NCBI GenBank assembly: GCA_036971715.1
Contig: JAVHJL010000006.1
Coordinates: 3,348,001 to 3,412,000, forward strand
Direction of reading: 5' to 3'
Length of the DNA: 64,000 nt
Origin: Arthrobotrys musiformis
Lineage: Eukaryota > Ascomycota > Orbiliomycetes > Orbiliales > Orbiliaceae
Made by a program: the position numbers and the translations under genes. Each line of letters begins with the position of its first letter. The stretch's first letter is position 1. The notes under the pieces are model-generated. The model worked only from the letters and a program-made list of their open reading frames with translations. It searched no databases and had not been told where the DNA came from. This document shows positions 45,179 to 55,122 of this stretch, in pieces.

Positions 45179-48100
45179 GTGCCTCCTCTCAAAAAAGCTA
45201 TCAGGGATACAGGTCTCCCTTGGAATGTTCAGTACGCAGCGCGCAGATATGATATACCACACAAGAGTATGTACTTATACTGATGAAGCGTGAAGTCACA
45301 AACATACTGTTGGCAGATGTAGCTTCCAATAAGGCCCTTACATTTGGCTGAGGAATGCTGGGCCGAGTCATGGTAGGAAAGAAAAAAACGCCGGACAATC
45401 ATGTTAAGCCTTTGTAGCGGAAGAGGCTATTACCCTGCAGTTTCCCTGTTAACTAGGTACTATACCGTGTAAAGACAATTTTTCTGTTAGGATAAGGATT
45501 GAGATCGATTGATTCTGCGAAATTATTTCCGTGTCGGAAAAAAGCAAGAAAGAAGAAGGAAAGAAAATCAGATCCCTGTTCGGAGTGCTCCTTCTGAAGG
45601 ACTGATCTCCCGTTCGCTTCGACTTCACCAAACTATTCATCAACTAGGGGAAAATCCCCTCAGGCCGAATGCGGTTTGTGGGGAGGAGATGTTCTGTCAA
45701 GATCAAGTTCAATTTAGTAACAGTAGGGAAACATTTGCGAACCCGCGCTTTCCTTTTCGTGAAGTCAACTAGCGATTCGATTCGTTCCTTCTACCGGTGC
45801 AGTGCGACTTTAGTATAACATAAAAAAACTGTCTCAGACGAACGAACGCTGGATGTTGCGACGATAGTATGATAGCGCAGGTGAATTCATGAAGTAGGCG
45901 AAGGGAAAAAAAAAAAGACCGAGCGCGCGTTGCCGCTTCGAGGGCTGAGGCAAGGGCCCCGCGAATCAAGTGGTGCGACGAAGCGGAGGCTCCAACAGTC
46001 CCTCGTTCAGTTTCATGATCAGCCATCTTTATGCAAAGAACAAAAGAACCTCGTCGATTGAACGGCTCAGTCGCATCCGGTGGGCTCGCCTAATCTTTAC
46101 TGAGGGTCGACCGGATGCTTCGGCAGCAAAGTTGATATGATTTTCTTAGGTAAATCCGACAGGTTGCACCCATGCATATTCGACGTTCATTTGTTAGGTA
46201 ATTGGGTCCGGACCGCCTACCGTCGGGCACCGCGCGAAATCCACATAGATGACAACAGAATCGAAGGATTCAAGCTGTCGTAGACCCTCAGGCCATTGCT
46301 TTCCTCAAACCCTCCAGACTAGCCAGCTGGCTTTGTGCTACAGTACATTAATTGTACGTTGGCTAGCGAGAGCCAAACCGGCTTGGGAGCGGGGTGCCAG
46401 GGCTAATTGTGCCGTCCAGTGCAGTGCTGTATGTCAGGGAGCAACTGCAGTGCAGCCATCGTCCATGCACCTTACATACTAGATACAGATTTGCCCCGAT
46501 GAAGCCATCAACTTGTTGAGCCCGCATGGCTAGTATATGGCCAGCGCTGCAAATCCCTTGAGGGGGGCAGGAAGGGATGGCTGTTGCTCCAACGGGTTTA
46601 CATAGTACGTTGTCTCGTCCCAAACTTCCGTTTGAGACTTCAAATCCAGGAACGAACTCGATCGCAGACCGACTAGACTCAGTTCCACCTGTCGCGCGAA
46701 GCTGGCGACGCCGAAAATAGCTAGTTGGTGCGAAAGATCTGGACCTTGAACTAGTGGCCGCCGCTTGTTTCTCTCAAGTGGAAGTGACATTATCAGACGA
46801 GCTCGGGTCTAGCTCTGGGTTTATCGGACCAGATCCAAAGTCGGTTAAGCCCCAAAGCCTGAGCATTCCAGGCCGACAATATCGACAACCCAAAATTAAA
46901 TCTTCTGCAAGCAGACATCCGAGCGAGGAATGTGCACGTTTAAAATTGCTCCACATGATTTTTGTTTTATTTTTTTAATCTATTTTTTTGTTTTTATTTT
47001 TATTTTTCCGGCTCGAGAAGAGGCGACACCGGTTTCAAAACCTGAAATCATCAGCCGCAGCGATAAATTATCAGGTTGTCGAATTCGAAAAACATGGAAC
47101 CCGGAATATCTCGTCGGTTTTAGATGGTCTCCTCGGATATTGATTATCACGGACGCAGATATGCTGGTTTTGGCAAAGGCCGAGGGCCTTTTCGATCCGG
47201 ACGCATGGTCGCTAATAGACTGCAGCTGTCGCTGATAGACTTTGGACATTAGCGTCGGGCTTTAGTCTTTGGCACTCCTCTGACAGCATGCGGGCTCAAT
47301 TTCTAGCCATCCACCAATTTGCATAGACTAATGCGCAGATACCGGTAAGGCTCCTTTGGATACCAGACCGGTCGACCCACCTTCCCGAACAAATCTGCGT
47401 CACAGGCCAAAATGAATGACGGCAGGCGCTGAAACAACGATTTTGCTAATAGTGCGCTTTAACTTTCGGCCCCATGTTGAGACGAGCGCTCATACCTTGC
47501 AAAATCTTGGTGATGCCAAAGTTGGAATCTGAAGCCGCATCCTGAACACCCGAAAATGAGAGAGTTATCGATGTGTATGTATCGCCATGTAATTTATATT
47601 ACCAATTGTTATTAATGGTAACGCTGGGGTGGTTGAAACGCGACCGGTCGTATACTACTAGATCTGCAGGTTGGCTATCGTGGCGAAGGCAGACTTCTTC
47701 TCGAGGACTCCTCGCACATAATTAACTTCGGCAGAAACCCCGGGTCCTATTCGGTATACATAATAGATGCAAGTTTGAGTCTAGTCTGCCACCTAAGCAA
47801 GCATTCAATTGATCAAGTCTGGAGAAGCTATGCGAATAGCGAATGTTTCTTTTTCTTCCCTGACAAGGTGGGTGACCTTACGAGCAAAGTCCCTGCGCCT
47901 GCATGAACGCTACTGGTCCCATCCGGAGATACATGAATCCATCGTATGTTTGCATACGCTTTGCACATCTGGCTACCAAAGGCGCAGAGGGGTTTGGCTT
48001 TCATGTTCCAACAAATTTGCAACGACGGCTTCCCTCGCCCAAAGCCGAATTCATCGGCCGGAAAATTTATAACCAAATAGGTCTAATTCTGCGAACGCCG

Positions 48101-48681
48101 CAGAGCCCTAGATAATAATTCGTCGTTACCCCTGAGGAGCCGAATTTACTAACTAAAGAAAGCTAGACTAGACGTCAATTGACAAGGATAAAATGCCTTG
48201 CGCAAAATTACAGGCTCCTGCAGAGCATCCAACTGACCTAGCTTCGATACACATGTTCTTGCCGCCCTAAATGTTCAAAAAACCACACAACCAACCCACA
48301 GACCTGGGCTCACAACCTGGCACAGTCAGGTCATAATAATCGAAAAAGAAATTCCACTTATCAGGGCGATAATGCTACTTAGCTCCCGTTCCCAGTGTCG
48401 GTACCCATGCTCTCCGCTGGAGGACCATTCCGACCATACCCAGGGGGAGCATCCTGTTCCTCCCTTCAGCCAGCAGCTATGATGGAGGCTGCGCTATGCA
48501 AAAAAATTAATTACAGAATCACACGAATCTTGACTGGGATATATTTTTTTCTCCTTTGTCGGCGCTCGGCAACCGTGCACTATCAAGATATCGCGGCCCA
48601 GGCCTATAGGCCTATATGATCAGAAGGGAGGGGGGGGGTATATCTGCCTCCAGATAGCCAGATCGACTTCATGGATAAGTC

Positions 48682-48689
48682 TATATAAA
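48682..48689 (+). promoter_or_regulatory. TATA box of the WSC gene
   Basis: TATATAAA, a perfect TATA element, lies 156 bp upstream of the WSC ATG and is followed by a C/T-rich start-site region. It suggests a strongly regulated promoter. Confidence 0.55.
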
Positions 48690-48837
48690 CCTCAGCGATC
48701 CCCCCCAAAGGCGTCATTTTTTATCCAGCAGGGTTCGATCTCTCCTTCATACAGCCTTTACTGTCTATCGCTTACAATCCAGCAATTAACTATCTTGTAT
48801 TCCTACGTTCGTTTATTCCAGAATCTACGCATCGAAG

Positions 48838-50652
48838 ATGTTGTCCTCCACTATAGCGCTGGCATTGGCCACGCTTGTCCCCTACGTTCTTGCTTCGGAT
48901 GGGATGGGCTACGATCTCGTTAGCAAAAATCCTTTGAGCAAGAGATCTTATAAGCCGCACTATCCAGTCTGCCCTTATGCATTCAAGCCATTCCTGCCCG
49001 TTGGATGTTTCAACGATCCGAACGGCAGCACCCTTCGATTCAACCCAAGTATCAATGGGCCTGGAATGACCTACGAGAAGTGCTGGTCCGCATGCAAGAA
49101 CAATGGTTTCCGCTATGCTGGACTTGAGTACTATGGACGGTGCTTCTGCGGTTCTACCATTGCTGGTACTCCATATGTTGACACCGGCGATGCCAAGGCA
49201 GGCTGTTCTTATGCTTGTAACGGTAACCCAGATCAAATCTGTGGTGGAAGCAAGGCTATCAGTGTCTTCATTGATCCTACTTTCCCACCAAAGACCACCG
49301 ACGAACTCGCAATTGCTGGTACTCAGTACACCGCCATTGGATGCTTCAATGAGGTCGATGGCAGGCTCCTTACTGATGACCAGACGGATGTCAATGGCAA
49401 CTCCATGACTGTCGAACTTTGTCTCAACCAGTGCGGCAAGCAGGGTTACGCCTACGCGGGTGTGGAATATGGGCAAGAATGCTGGTGTGCCGGAAAGCTT
49501 GCCCCAGGTGTTTCTCCTGTCGATGATGCTCAATGCAATATGCCTTGCAAAGGCAACTCTGCTCAGAAATGCGGTGGCCGTAGCCTTATCTACGTCTACT
49601 TTAACCGCGACCTCGAGAGCACCGAGCCATGTGGAGAAGGTCCGAATACCTCCACCACTACTACCACCACAACTACTACCACTACCACCACCACCACAAC
49701 TACCACCACAACTACCACCACCCCAATAACCACTCCAGCGACGACTCCAGTGACGACTCCAGTGACGACTCCAGTGACGACTCCAGTGACGACTCCAGCG
49801 ACGACTCCAGCGACAACCCCAAGCACTACCAAAGCTACCACTACATCCACCTGCAGAACCCGATGCGGTGGCTACTGCGCCCCGCCTCTCCCAACCTTCA
49901 CGGATAAACCGTCTTGCAAGTCCCTTGCCATTAAATGTTGGGCCCAGGTTAATGAATGCAATGACCAGGCTGGTTCCGCCTATGTTTCCGGTTGTATTGA
50001 AATCGCCGCTGGTTGCGCCGTCTACCACAAGTACTGCGATGACAGATGTAACGGCTTCAAGTGCAACAAGGATGATTGCGACGGCTGGAACGGTTGGTAC
50101 ACACCAGTCAAGCCAACTACCACCTACAAGCCAACCACTACTCCCAAACCACCAGTCCCAACCCCGACCCCAACCAACAACGTTTGCAATATCCCGATCC
50201 TATATAGAAACCCAATTGGCGGCATCAAAGCCCCAGTTGTCGGTTGTAACGATGACAGAGTTGACTATAACGTCGGCAACTGCTGGAAGATTTTCTCCTC
50301 TTATAGAACGAGGGAGTGCGTCAGCTTCCCACGTCTATCCATCACCAGCGCCTGTATCGAGGCTTGCAACATTCAATACGAGAACTGCCGTGTCCAATAC
50401 GCTGGGTCTACTAACAAGCCAAAGTTATACAGAGGAAGGAAGGTACACAAGAGGACCATCGGCGAGGAAGTCCCCGAGAAGAGGACACTTGCGCTCTTGG
50501 GATGGATCTGGAGCTGGATCACTGGCAGCAGCTACACCACTTATAACAAAGCTTGCAACGATTGTAAGGCACAGCGCGACGCCTGTGTCCTCGCCAATAC
50601 CTTCAATTTCAATGCTTACCTCTACTGTAAGAAGTATGGAACCTTTTATTAA
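48838..50652 (+). CDS. Secreted double-WSC-domain protein with threonine-rich linker
   Basis: A 604-residue extracellular or wall protein in one exon. A signal peptide (about residues 1-19) is followed by KR at 35-36, a probable propeptide site. WSC domain 1 is about residues 53-145 and WSC 2 about 163-255. Both show the GCF start, YAG.E, CxC and CGG hallmarks. WSC domains bind glucans or serve in wall sensing. A linker with about 24 consecutive threonines and then TTPV/TTPA repeats spans about 272-331 and should be heavily O-glycosylated. Two further Cys-rich regions follow (340-400 and 455-604). The last has KR sites near 535 and 547 and a Trp-rich hydrophobic patch (LALLGWIWSWITG). There is no transmembrane tail, so it is not a Wsc-type sensor. 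It may be wall-bound. Confidence 0.88.
   Translation: MLSSTIALALATLVPYVLASDGMGYDLVSKNPLSKRSYKPHYPVCPYAFKPFLPVGCFNDPNGSTLRFNPSINGPGMTYEKCWSACKNNGFRYAGLEYYGRCFCGSTIAGTPYVDTGDAKAGCSYACNGNPDQICGGSKAISVFIDPTFPPKTTDELAIAGTQYTAIGCFNEVDGRLLTDDQTDVNGNSMTVELCLNQCGKQGYAYAGVEYGQECWCAGKLAPGVSPVDDAQCNMPCKGNSAQKCGGRSLIYVYFNRDLESTEPCGEGPNTSTTTTTTTTTTTTTTTTTTTTTTTPITTPATTPVTTPVTTPVTTPVTTPATTPATTPSTTKATTTSTCRTRCGGYCAPPLPTFTDKPSCKSLAIKCWAQVNECNDQAGSAYVSGCIEIAAGCAVYHKYCDDRCNGFKCNKDDCDGWNGWYTPVKPTTTYKPTTTPKPPVPTPTPTNNVCNIPILYRNPIGGIKAPVVGCNDDRVDYNVGNCWKIFSSYRTRECVSFPRLSITSACIEACNIQYENCRVQYAGSTNKPKLYRGRKVHKRTIGEEVPEKRTLALLGWIWSWITGSSYTTYNKACNDCKAQRDACVLANTFNFNAYLYCKKYGTFY
49651..49830 (+). repeat. Threonine-coding microsatellite plus 12-bp minisatellite
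   Basis: Thr codons (mainly ACC and ACT) run to about 49,720, then a 12-bp unit (ACTCCAGTGACG) repeats about seven times. The array encodes poly-Thr and (T/A)TTP repeats in the WSC protein and is likely to vary in length between strains. Confidence 0.85.
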
Positions 50653-51084
50653 GCCTTTGGCTGACAAAAAGCACTTCTTTTTCTTTTTCACCCTAATTTG
50701 TTTGGGAACGGCGGGATCTTCTTTTCACAATTGGGACTTTTTGGATATTTCTATCACTCATTTGGCACGTTTTATAACACCAGAGCCACGCTTGTTTTTA
50801 TTTTCGTTCTAGCTTTTCTTTTTATCGGGACGGGGGACTGGAGTCTAAAGTTTTGCTTTCAAATCAAAAATCAAAATTTTAAAAAGGAACATATACACCA
50901 CATTTGCCGGGCGGCATATGGGTCAATGTTTTTATCATGTACGATAGCTAGTCTTTAGCTATAACTTTAATTTGTTAAATTAATGTATTAAAAACTCGTG
51001 ATACCATACAAATTCAAATGAAACCAACGTATACATGGTTGAAAATTTGTCTGAACTTGGTAGTAAACTATATTCAATCCCTCT
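50653..51084. other. Spacer between convergent WSC and F-box genes
   Basis: It is the 3' flanks of two convergent genes. Short and AT-rich, no gene seen. Confidence 0.5.
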
Positions 51085-51765
51085 CTAAGGCTCTCCACCT
51101 CGATAAAAAGCCTCTAGCCCTTGCCGATATGCCATCGGTTTGCTTCGTATTACCGGCCCAACTTCCATCCAATATCGGTTCGGAGACACCCTCCGTGGGA
51201 GCTCGCACCAATGCCTGCGTGCCATATCCAACACAACCCTCCCTATCGTGTCCTTTTCGGAAATCTGATCCAAATGCAAGATTGTCACACCAATCTGCTG
51301 ATGTCGCAGGCCCTTGGGACTCGGTAGAATATAGGGGTTTGGCTTCCTACGCTGCCGTCGAACCCGTGTCGGGTGAAATTTTACAGGAACACAAGGATAA
51401 ACCGCATCCCTGTCTTCTGCGGATCTGAGGAATTTGGTGCTCAAGATTGGGTCGTTGGTTATGTCTAGTTTGAACCCTGCGTCGTATTGGAGATATATTT
51501 TGTGGACCACAGCGTTTTGGACCAGGCACATCAAGTCCGCGTTGGTACCGTAAAGGAGCTGGTGCGTGCCGTCTATGCCGTAGCCGTAAGGTGGGGTGTA
51601 CTGCCGGGAGCTGAGGAAGCGGGAAGTGAATATTTCTTGCCATAGTTGGCAGACTTTACTTGCGAGGAAGAGGGTATCGAAAGGGAGGAACGATAAAATG
51701 TGCTCGTGGAGCTCTACAGGTAAAGCTACGAAGGAGGTACTTCTATTTCCAGGACCGTATGGCAT
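51085..51765 (-). CDS. F-box protein
   Basis: A 226-residue single-exon protein with an N-terminal F-box at about residues 14-48: LPVELHEHILSFLPFDTL, then ASKVCQLWQEIF. F-box proteins dock on Skp1 in SCF ubiquitin ligases, and the rest of the chain selects the target. The downstream 180 residues have no leucine-rich or WD repeats and no recognisable domain. They contain a basic stretch (RVRRQRRKPNP) and several Trp/Tyr residues near the end, in a layout similar to other F-box proteins of this fungal type. It is convergent with the WSC gene and lies downstream of the GRDP gene on the same strand. The start is the first ATG of the frame. Confidence 0.8.
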   Translation of the reverse strand: MPYGPGNRSTSFVALPVELHEHILSFLPFDTLFLASKVCQLWQEIFTSRFLSSRQYTPPYGYGIDGTHQLLYGTNADLMCLVQNAVVHKIYLQYDAGFKLDITNDPILSTKFLRSAEDRDAVYPCVPVKFHPTRVRRQRRKPNPYILPSPKGLRHQQIGVTILHLDQISEKDTIGRVVLDMARRHWCELPRRVSPNRYWMEVGPVIRSKPMAYRQGLEAFYRGGEP

Positions 51766-52523
51766 CTTGAGATTCCCAAGACCGTCTAGCTAGACTGTCT
51801 AAGCTTGGTTCGCGGGGAGCGAGGCTGAACTTAGAGATCATATTAAGGCTGAAGATTATTATATATATACTGTGTATGTCTTGGCGGGCCATCATTCATT
51901 TTGAGAACTTCTTATCGCAACTTAACAAACCTGCGGTAGAAATCTTAAAGGCTAGGTGTATTTATATTCAATTGGAGGGCCGAGGAGTGCGCATATGTGT
52001 ACGGTCAGGTCGAAAACTCTCAAGCATTAAGGCCATCTTACATGTCCCAAATGTTGTCAGTTTAAAGCCCTACACGACATTCAGTCCTGGATATCCGGAT
52101 GTGAATGACTCCCAACCCCTGCCTCTAAAAACGGCAGCGGGAGATCTCGCCTCGACGATTGGGACCTAAGGAACATTCACAGCTCGAAAAAGAAGGGAGA
52201 TTTCACCCGCGTAAGATTCCAAACCTAGTTATACCCAGGCTCATGGCCACAAAATAACAGAGCTAAAGGGCTTTAAAAGGCCCCGTCCTACAAGATGCCG
52301 CAAAATTGCCAAAAAAAAAAACTGTGGGGTCCTTGATTAAATGAGTGCGAATTTAAAGCCCCACAAGGACATACGAACGACTGAACAGCAAACAAAGTCA
52401 CGAAGAGCATCGAAGGGAGACGAATCGACCCGATAAATCGCGTTACTCCACCCCTAGCGAATAGGGTCTGGTTGGTCTCGTAAACCAGACACAGCACGGG
52501 TTCCCAGGTCTGGTCTAATGGGG
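51766..52523. other. Spacer between tandem minus-strand genes
   Basis: It is the promoter side of the F-box gene and the 3' flank of the GRDP-like gene. An A-tract lies at about 52,311. No gene seen. Confidence 0.5.
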
Positions 52524-54861
52524 CTAGCCCCCGCATCCTCCGCACCCACCACCGCATCCGCCGCCGCCGCCATCTATCATTCAGCAAGGTAATATGTTAG
52601 CCTAGCTACTCCTTTTCAATATCTAGAATAGCAACATTTGAGTGTTAACTTACCGCCGCCACCGCCGCCACCGCCATCTCCTCCACTTCCACACCCACCG
52701 CCTGCGTGGCCACCACAAGCACCATTAGACCCACCGCAAGCTGCTTTATCCCCACCACAGCTACCACATCCACCCCCTCCGCAACCTCCATTTGCGACCT
52801 GGGTTCCACAGGCACCCCCAATGCAGTTTCCATACGCGCCAGCAGCTGTGGAAATGCAGCCCGGGTTACAACCATACACACCACTCCCAATGCAAGGGTC
52901 CATCCCAAACGGAGGAATATACGGTACTCCATAAGGATAGTAAGCATATGGGTAGTAAGGTCCGTAGTAGTACTGCCAGTAATCAGGTCTCGCTGGCGGC
53001 TTCTTCCCTTTCTTCTTCCTCTCTTCACATAGTTTCTTATACGCCTTGTCCAAATTCTCTTTCAACAGCCTCCTTTGTATCTCCATTGCTCTATCCTCGA
53101 CTCTGACAACACCATGAGTGGAGAGATGGTTGCGAGGCTCGTCGGTTCCACATTCGAATTCTATCGGCTTCTTTTTGAACAAGCGGCTGACTGAGCCGAC
53201 TGTCTGCTGGCGGACAACTTGGCAGTACCAACATCCGCACTCCGAATACGGTTCCCTATAGATCTTCTGGTATTCCTTTGTGGTGTACTCGAATGCGGTG
53301 GAAAGTTTCGATTCATCGATTTTATCGTCATGATCAACGAATCTTGCCGTAGCACCGACGGTATAGGTGTAGTAGTTGTGAGGCATCGTTTGATGCGTGT
53401 GCCATGCTAAGTCAATATCCAGAGTTGGAACTAATACCTTCTTCGATCGAGCCCTCATTAAGGAGATGAAACGATTATACCGAGTGCAAGCTCGAGATAC
53501 AGTATTCCCGAGAGCCGGGGAGTGGTACCAGTTAAGATCATTTGCCATTTTAGATACAAAAGTACCTTGTCGCAGAACAGCACCGATAAGATTTAGGCTT
53601 TGGGGCCAAGGATTGTCCCAATAAGCCGACATCATGCGGCGGATAGATAGCTTGTGGACGTTGAGTAATTTCCCTTGAGTTATTCGCTCTGTAGTTGAAG
53701 CCTTCGATACGGTAGTGCTACTTTTAAGGGCAGTCTCAAGGATAGTTCTGATAGAAGAAACGCCGCTATTTTGGGGCACCGTTCGAACGTTGAATATGAC
53801 CTCCTTTAGAAGTCTATTTGGCATCGTAAAGTTGTCCCATGCCTTTTCATGCTCTGTTGTGGACTTCGGGAGTCCATGAAGATCTAAAAGGGTCCCGGGC
53901 ATCGGATAATTTGAATTATAGAGGGCATCCGCTTCTCTGATGAACTTATCCTTGGACAAAGTATCCATAGTGTGGACTTTACCACAGCTCAGAGTTGGGC
54001 AAATGAGCTTGAAATTCTTATCGGCAAATCCGGTATCATCTGGCGCGTTCCAAGGAGCCTCGAACGGGTTACCACATGCTGCGCACTGTCCTTTATAGTT
54101 AGGAGTATCTAGATTGTTAAATGGAAGCCTCGTTTTTGCTTCCCATTTGTAGACTGCAGAGTCAGAAAGTTCATAGTTGAAGGTATAGGGGTCTATGCAA
54201 TCGTTCTGATGGGAGTTAGTGATTGCGAGGATACGTATACGGTATATTACAGGGGAACGTACGATTGCTGCCCACGGCAATCCAGTGTACCAGAAATCCA
54301 TTCTCCCATAGCGGAGACAATCCTGGAAAAAGCTTCGCGGGTTGAGAGTATACGCGTGCCAGACCATGAGGACATCTAATGGTGGTAGATTTGTAGAATC
54401 GAATGGCATGTATCTCCCACTAAGGGTCGCACACTCCATGTCATTATTAAAGTCATATCCGATCTGCAGACGGTGCCAGCTCCCGCCGGACTTTTGGGCT
54501 GGTATGGTATTCCACCAAGCAGTAAAGCGATAAACGGCCCTCGCAACGAAGATGCTCCATCTTTTATCCTTAAGGCGAAGATCGTCAGTGATAGGTTCGC
54601 CGACCGCAGGCACTGTGGCAAAGAAGATTCCGTCAGTGCCCTCGATCTGATCCCGCATAGCGCCGAAAGCATGAAGGAGCTTTAGGTGGGCTACACAGTG
54701 GTCCATAGTCGGGAAAACATTTGGTTGAAGGGGGCGGATTATAGGAGCGACGAAAGCCGGTGGTGGGACCGGTAGCTCGACTTCCGGCGCCGTCTCCGAA
54801 TATGCTGGGACGCTAATTTATGTTGCTATCAGTTCTCGATCAATCCTTTCGTCAATAGTAC

Positions 54862-54894
<33 letters not shown>

Positions 54895-55122
54895 TGGGTA
54901 GGTGGATGCTAGAAGGAGAACTTACTCTCCCTCCATCTCTGATGGCTGGGTATCATTTGTGCTTTGGGAGTTACTGCTATCGATCGAAGGATGCCGTTCG
55001 GACCCAGCCGCGCTGGACTCCGAGTCTGCTGTTGTTTCGTCTTTGTCCTTTTTCTTGTCCTTTTCCTTTTTCTTCTTCTTCGACTTGTCATCATCCAATG
55101 TTCTGAAGACCAAATTCTCCAT
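52524..55122 (-). CDS. GRDP-like protein (DUF1399) with Gly/Cys-rich tail
   Basis: A glycine-rich domain protein of 801 residues. Exons: 55122-54926, 54812-52654 and 52573-52524. Introns are 113 and 80 nt, both with GTAAGT donors. The N-terminus is Lys/Asp/Ser-rich. The GRDP-like region begins near residue 102 with DHCVAHLKLLHAF, and the family motif VPTLDIDLAWHTHQ lies in the second half, followed by YSECGCWYCQ. Paired cysteines (CAACGNPF, CPTLSCGKVH) may bind zinc. A Pro/Tyr-rich spacer (DYWQYYYGPYYPYAYYPYG) precedes a Gly/Cys tail of about 90 residues. The tail ends in a 50-nt exon encoding GGGGGCGGGCGGCGG. In plants GRDPs take part in development and stress. In fungi the role is unknown. 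Cytosolic: no signal peptide. Confidence 0.88.
54862..54890. repeat. 29-nt homopolymer (A on +, T in the transcript) in intron
   Basis: Twenty-nine A on the plus strand, that is a poly-U run in the first intron of the GRDP-like transcript, between the donor at 54925 and the acceptor side at 54813. It is prone to length variation. Confidence 0.85.

Larger units (their letters stand above)
42044..48837. other. Second long gene-free stretch (6.8 kb)
   Basis: It separates the divergent AA7 and WSC genes. Frames are at most about 150 codons with no domain, and I found no splice-linked coding. It contains a 25-T homopolymer at 45154-45178, T- and A-tracts near 44,650 and 46,970, and promoter elements at each end. 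A decayed mobile element or long non-coding transcription is possible but unsupported. Confidence 0.45.

Noticed and set aside
49651..49830. CRISPR-like regular repeats
   Set aside because: The units are contiguous, without spacers, and encode a threonine-rich linker in frame.
48790..50028. 412-codon open frame on the minus strand
   Set aside because: It is a shadow of the WSC gene. The Gly/Ser/Trp-rich repeats are the reverse reading of Thr/Pro codons.
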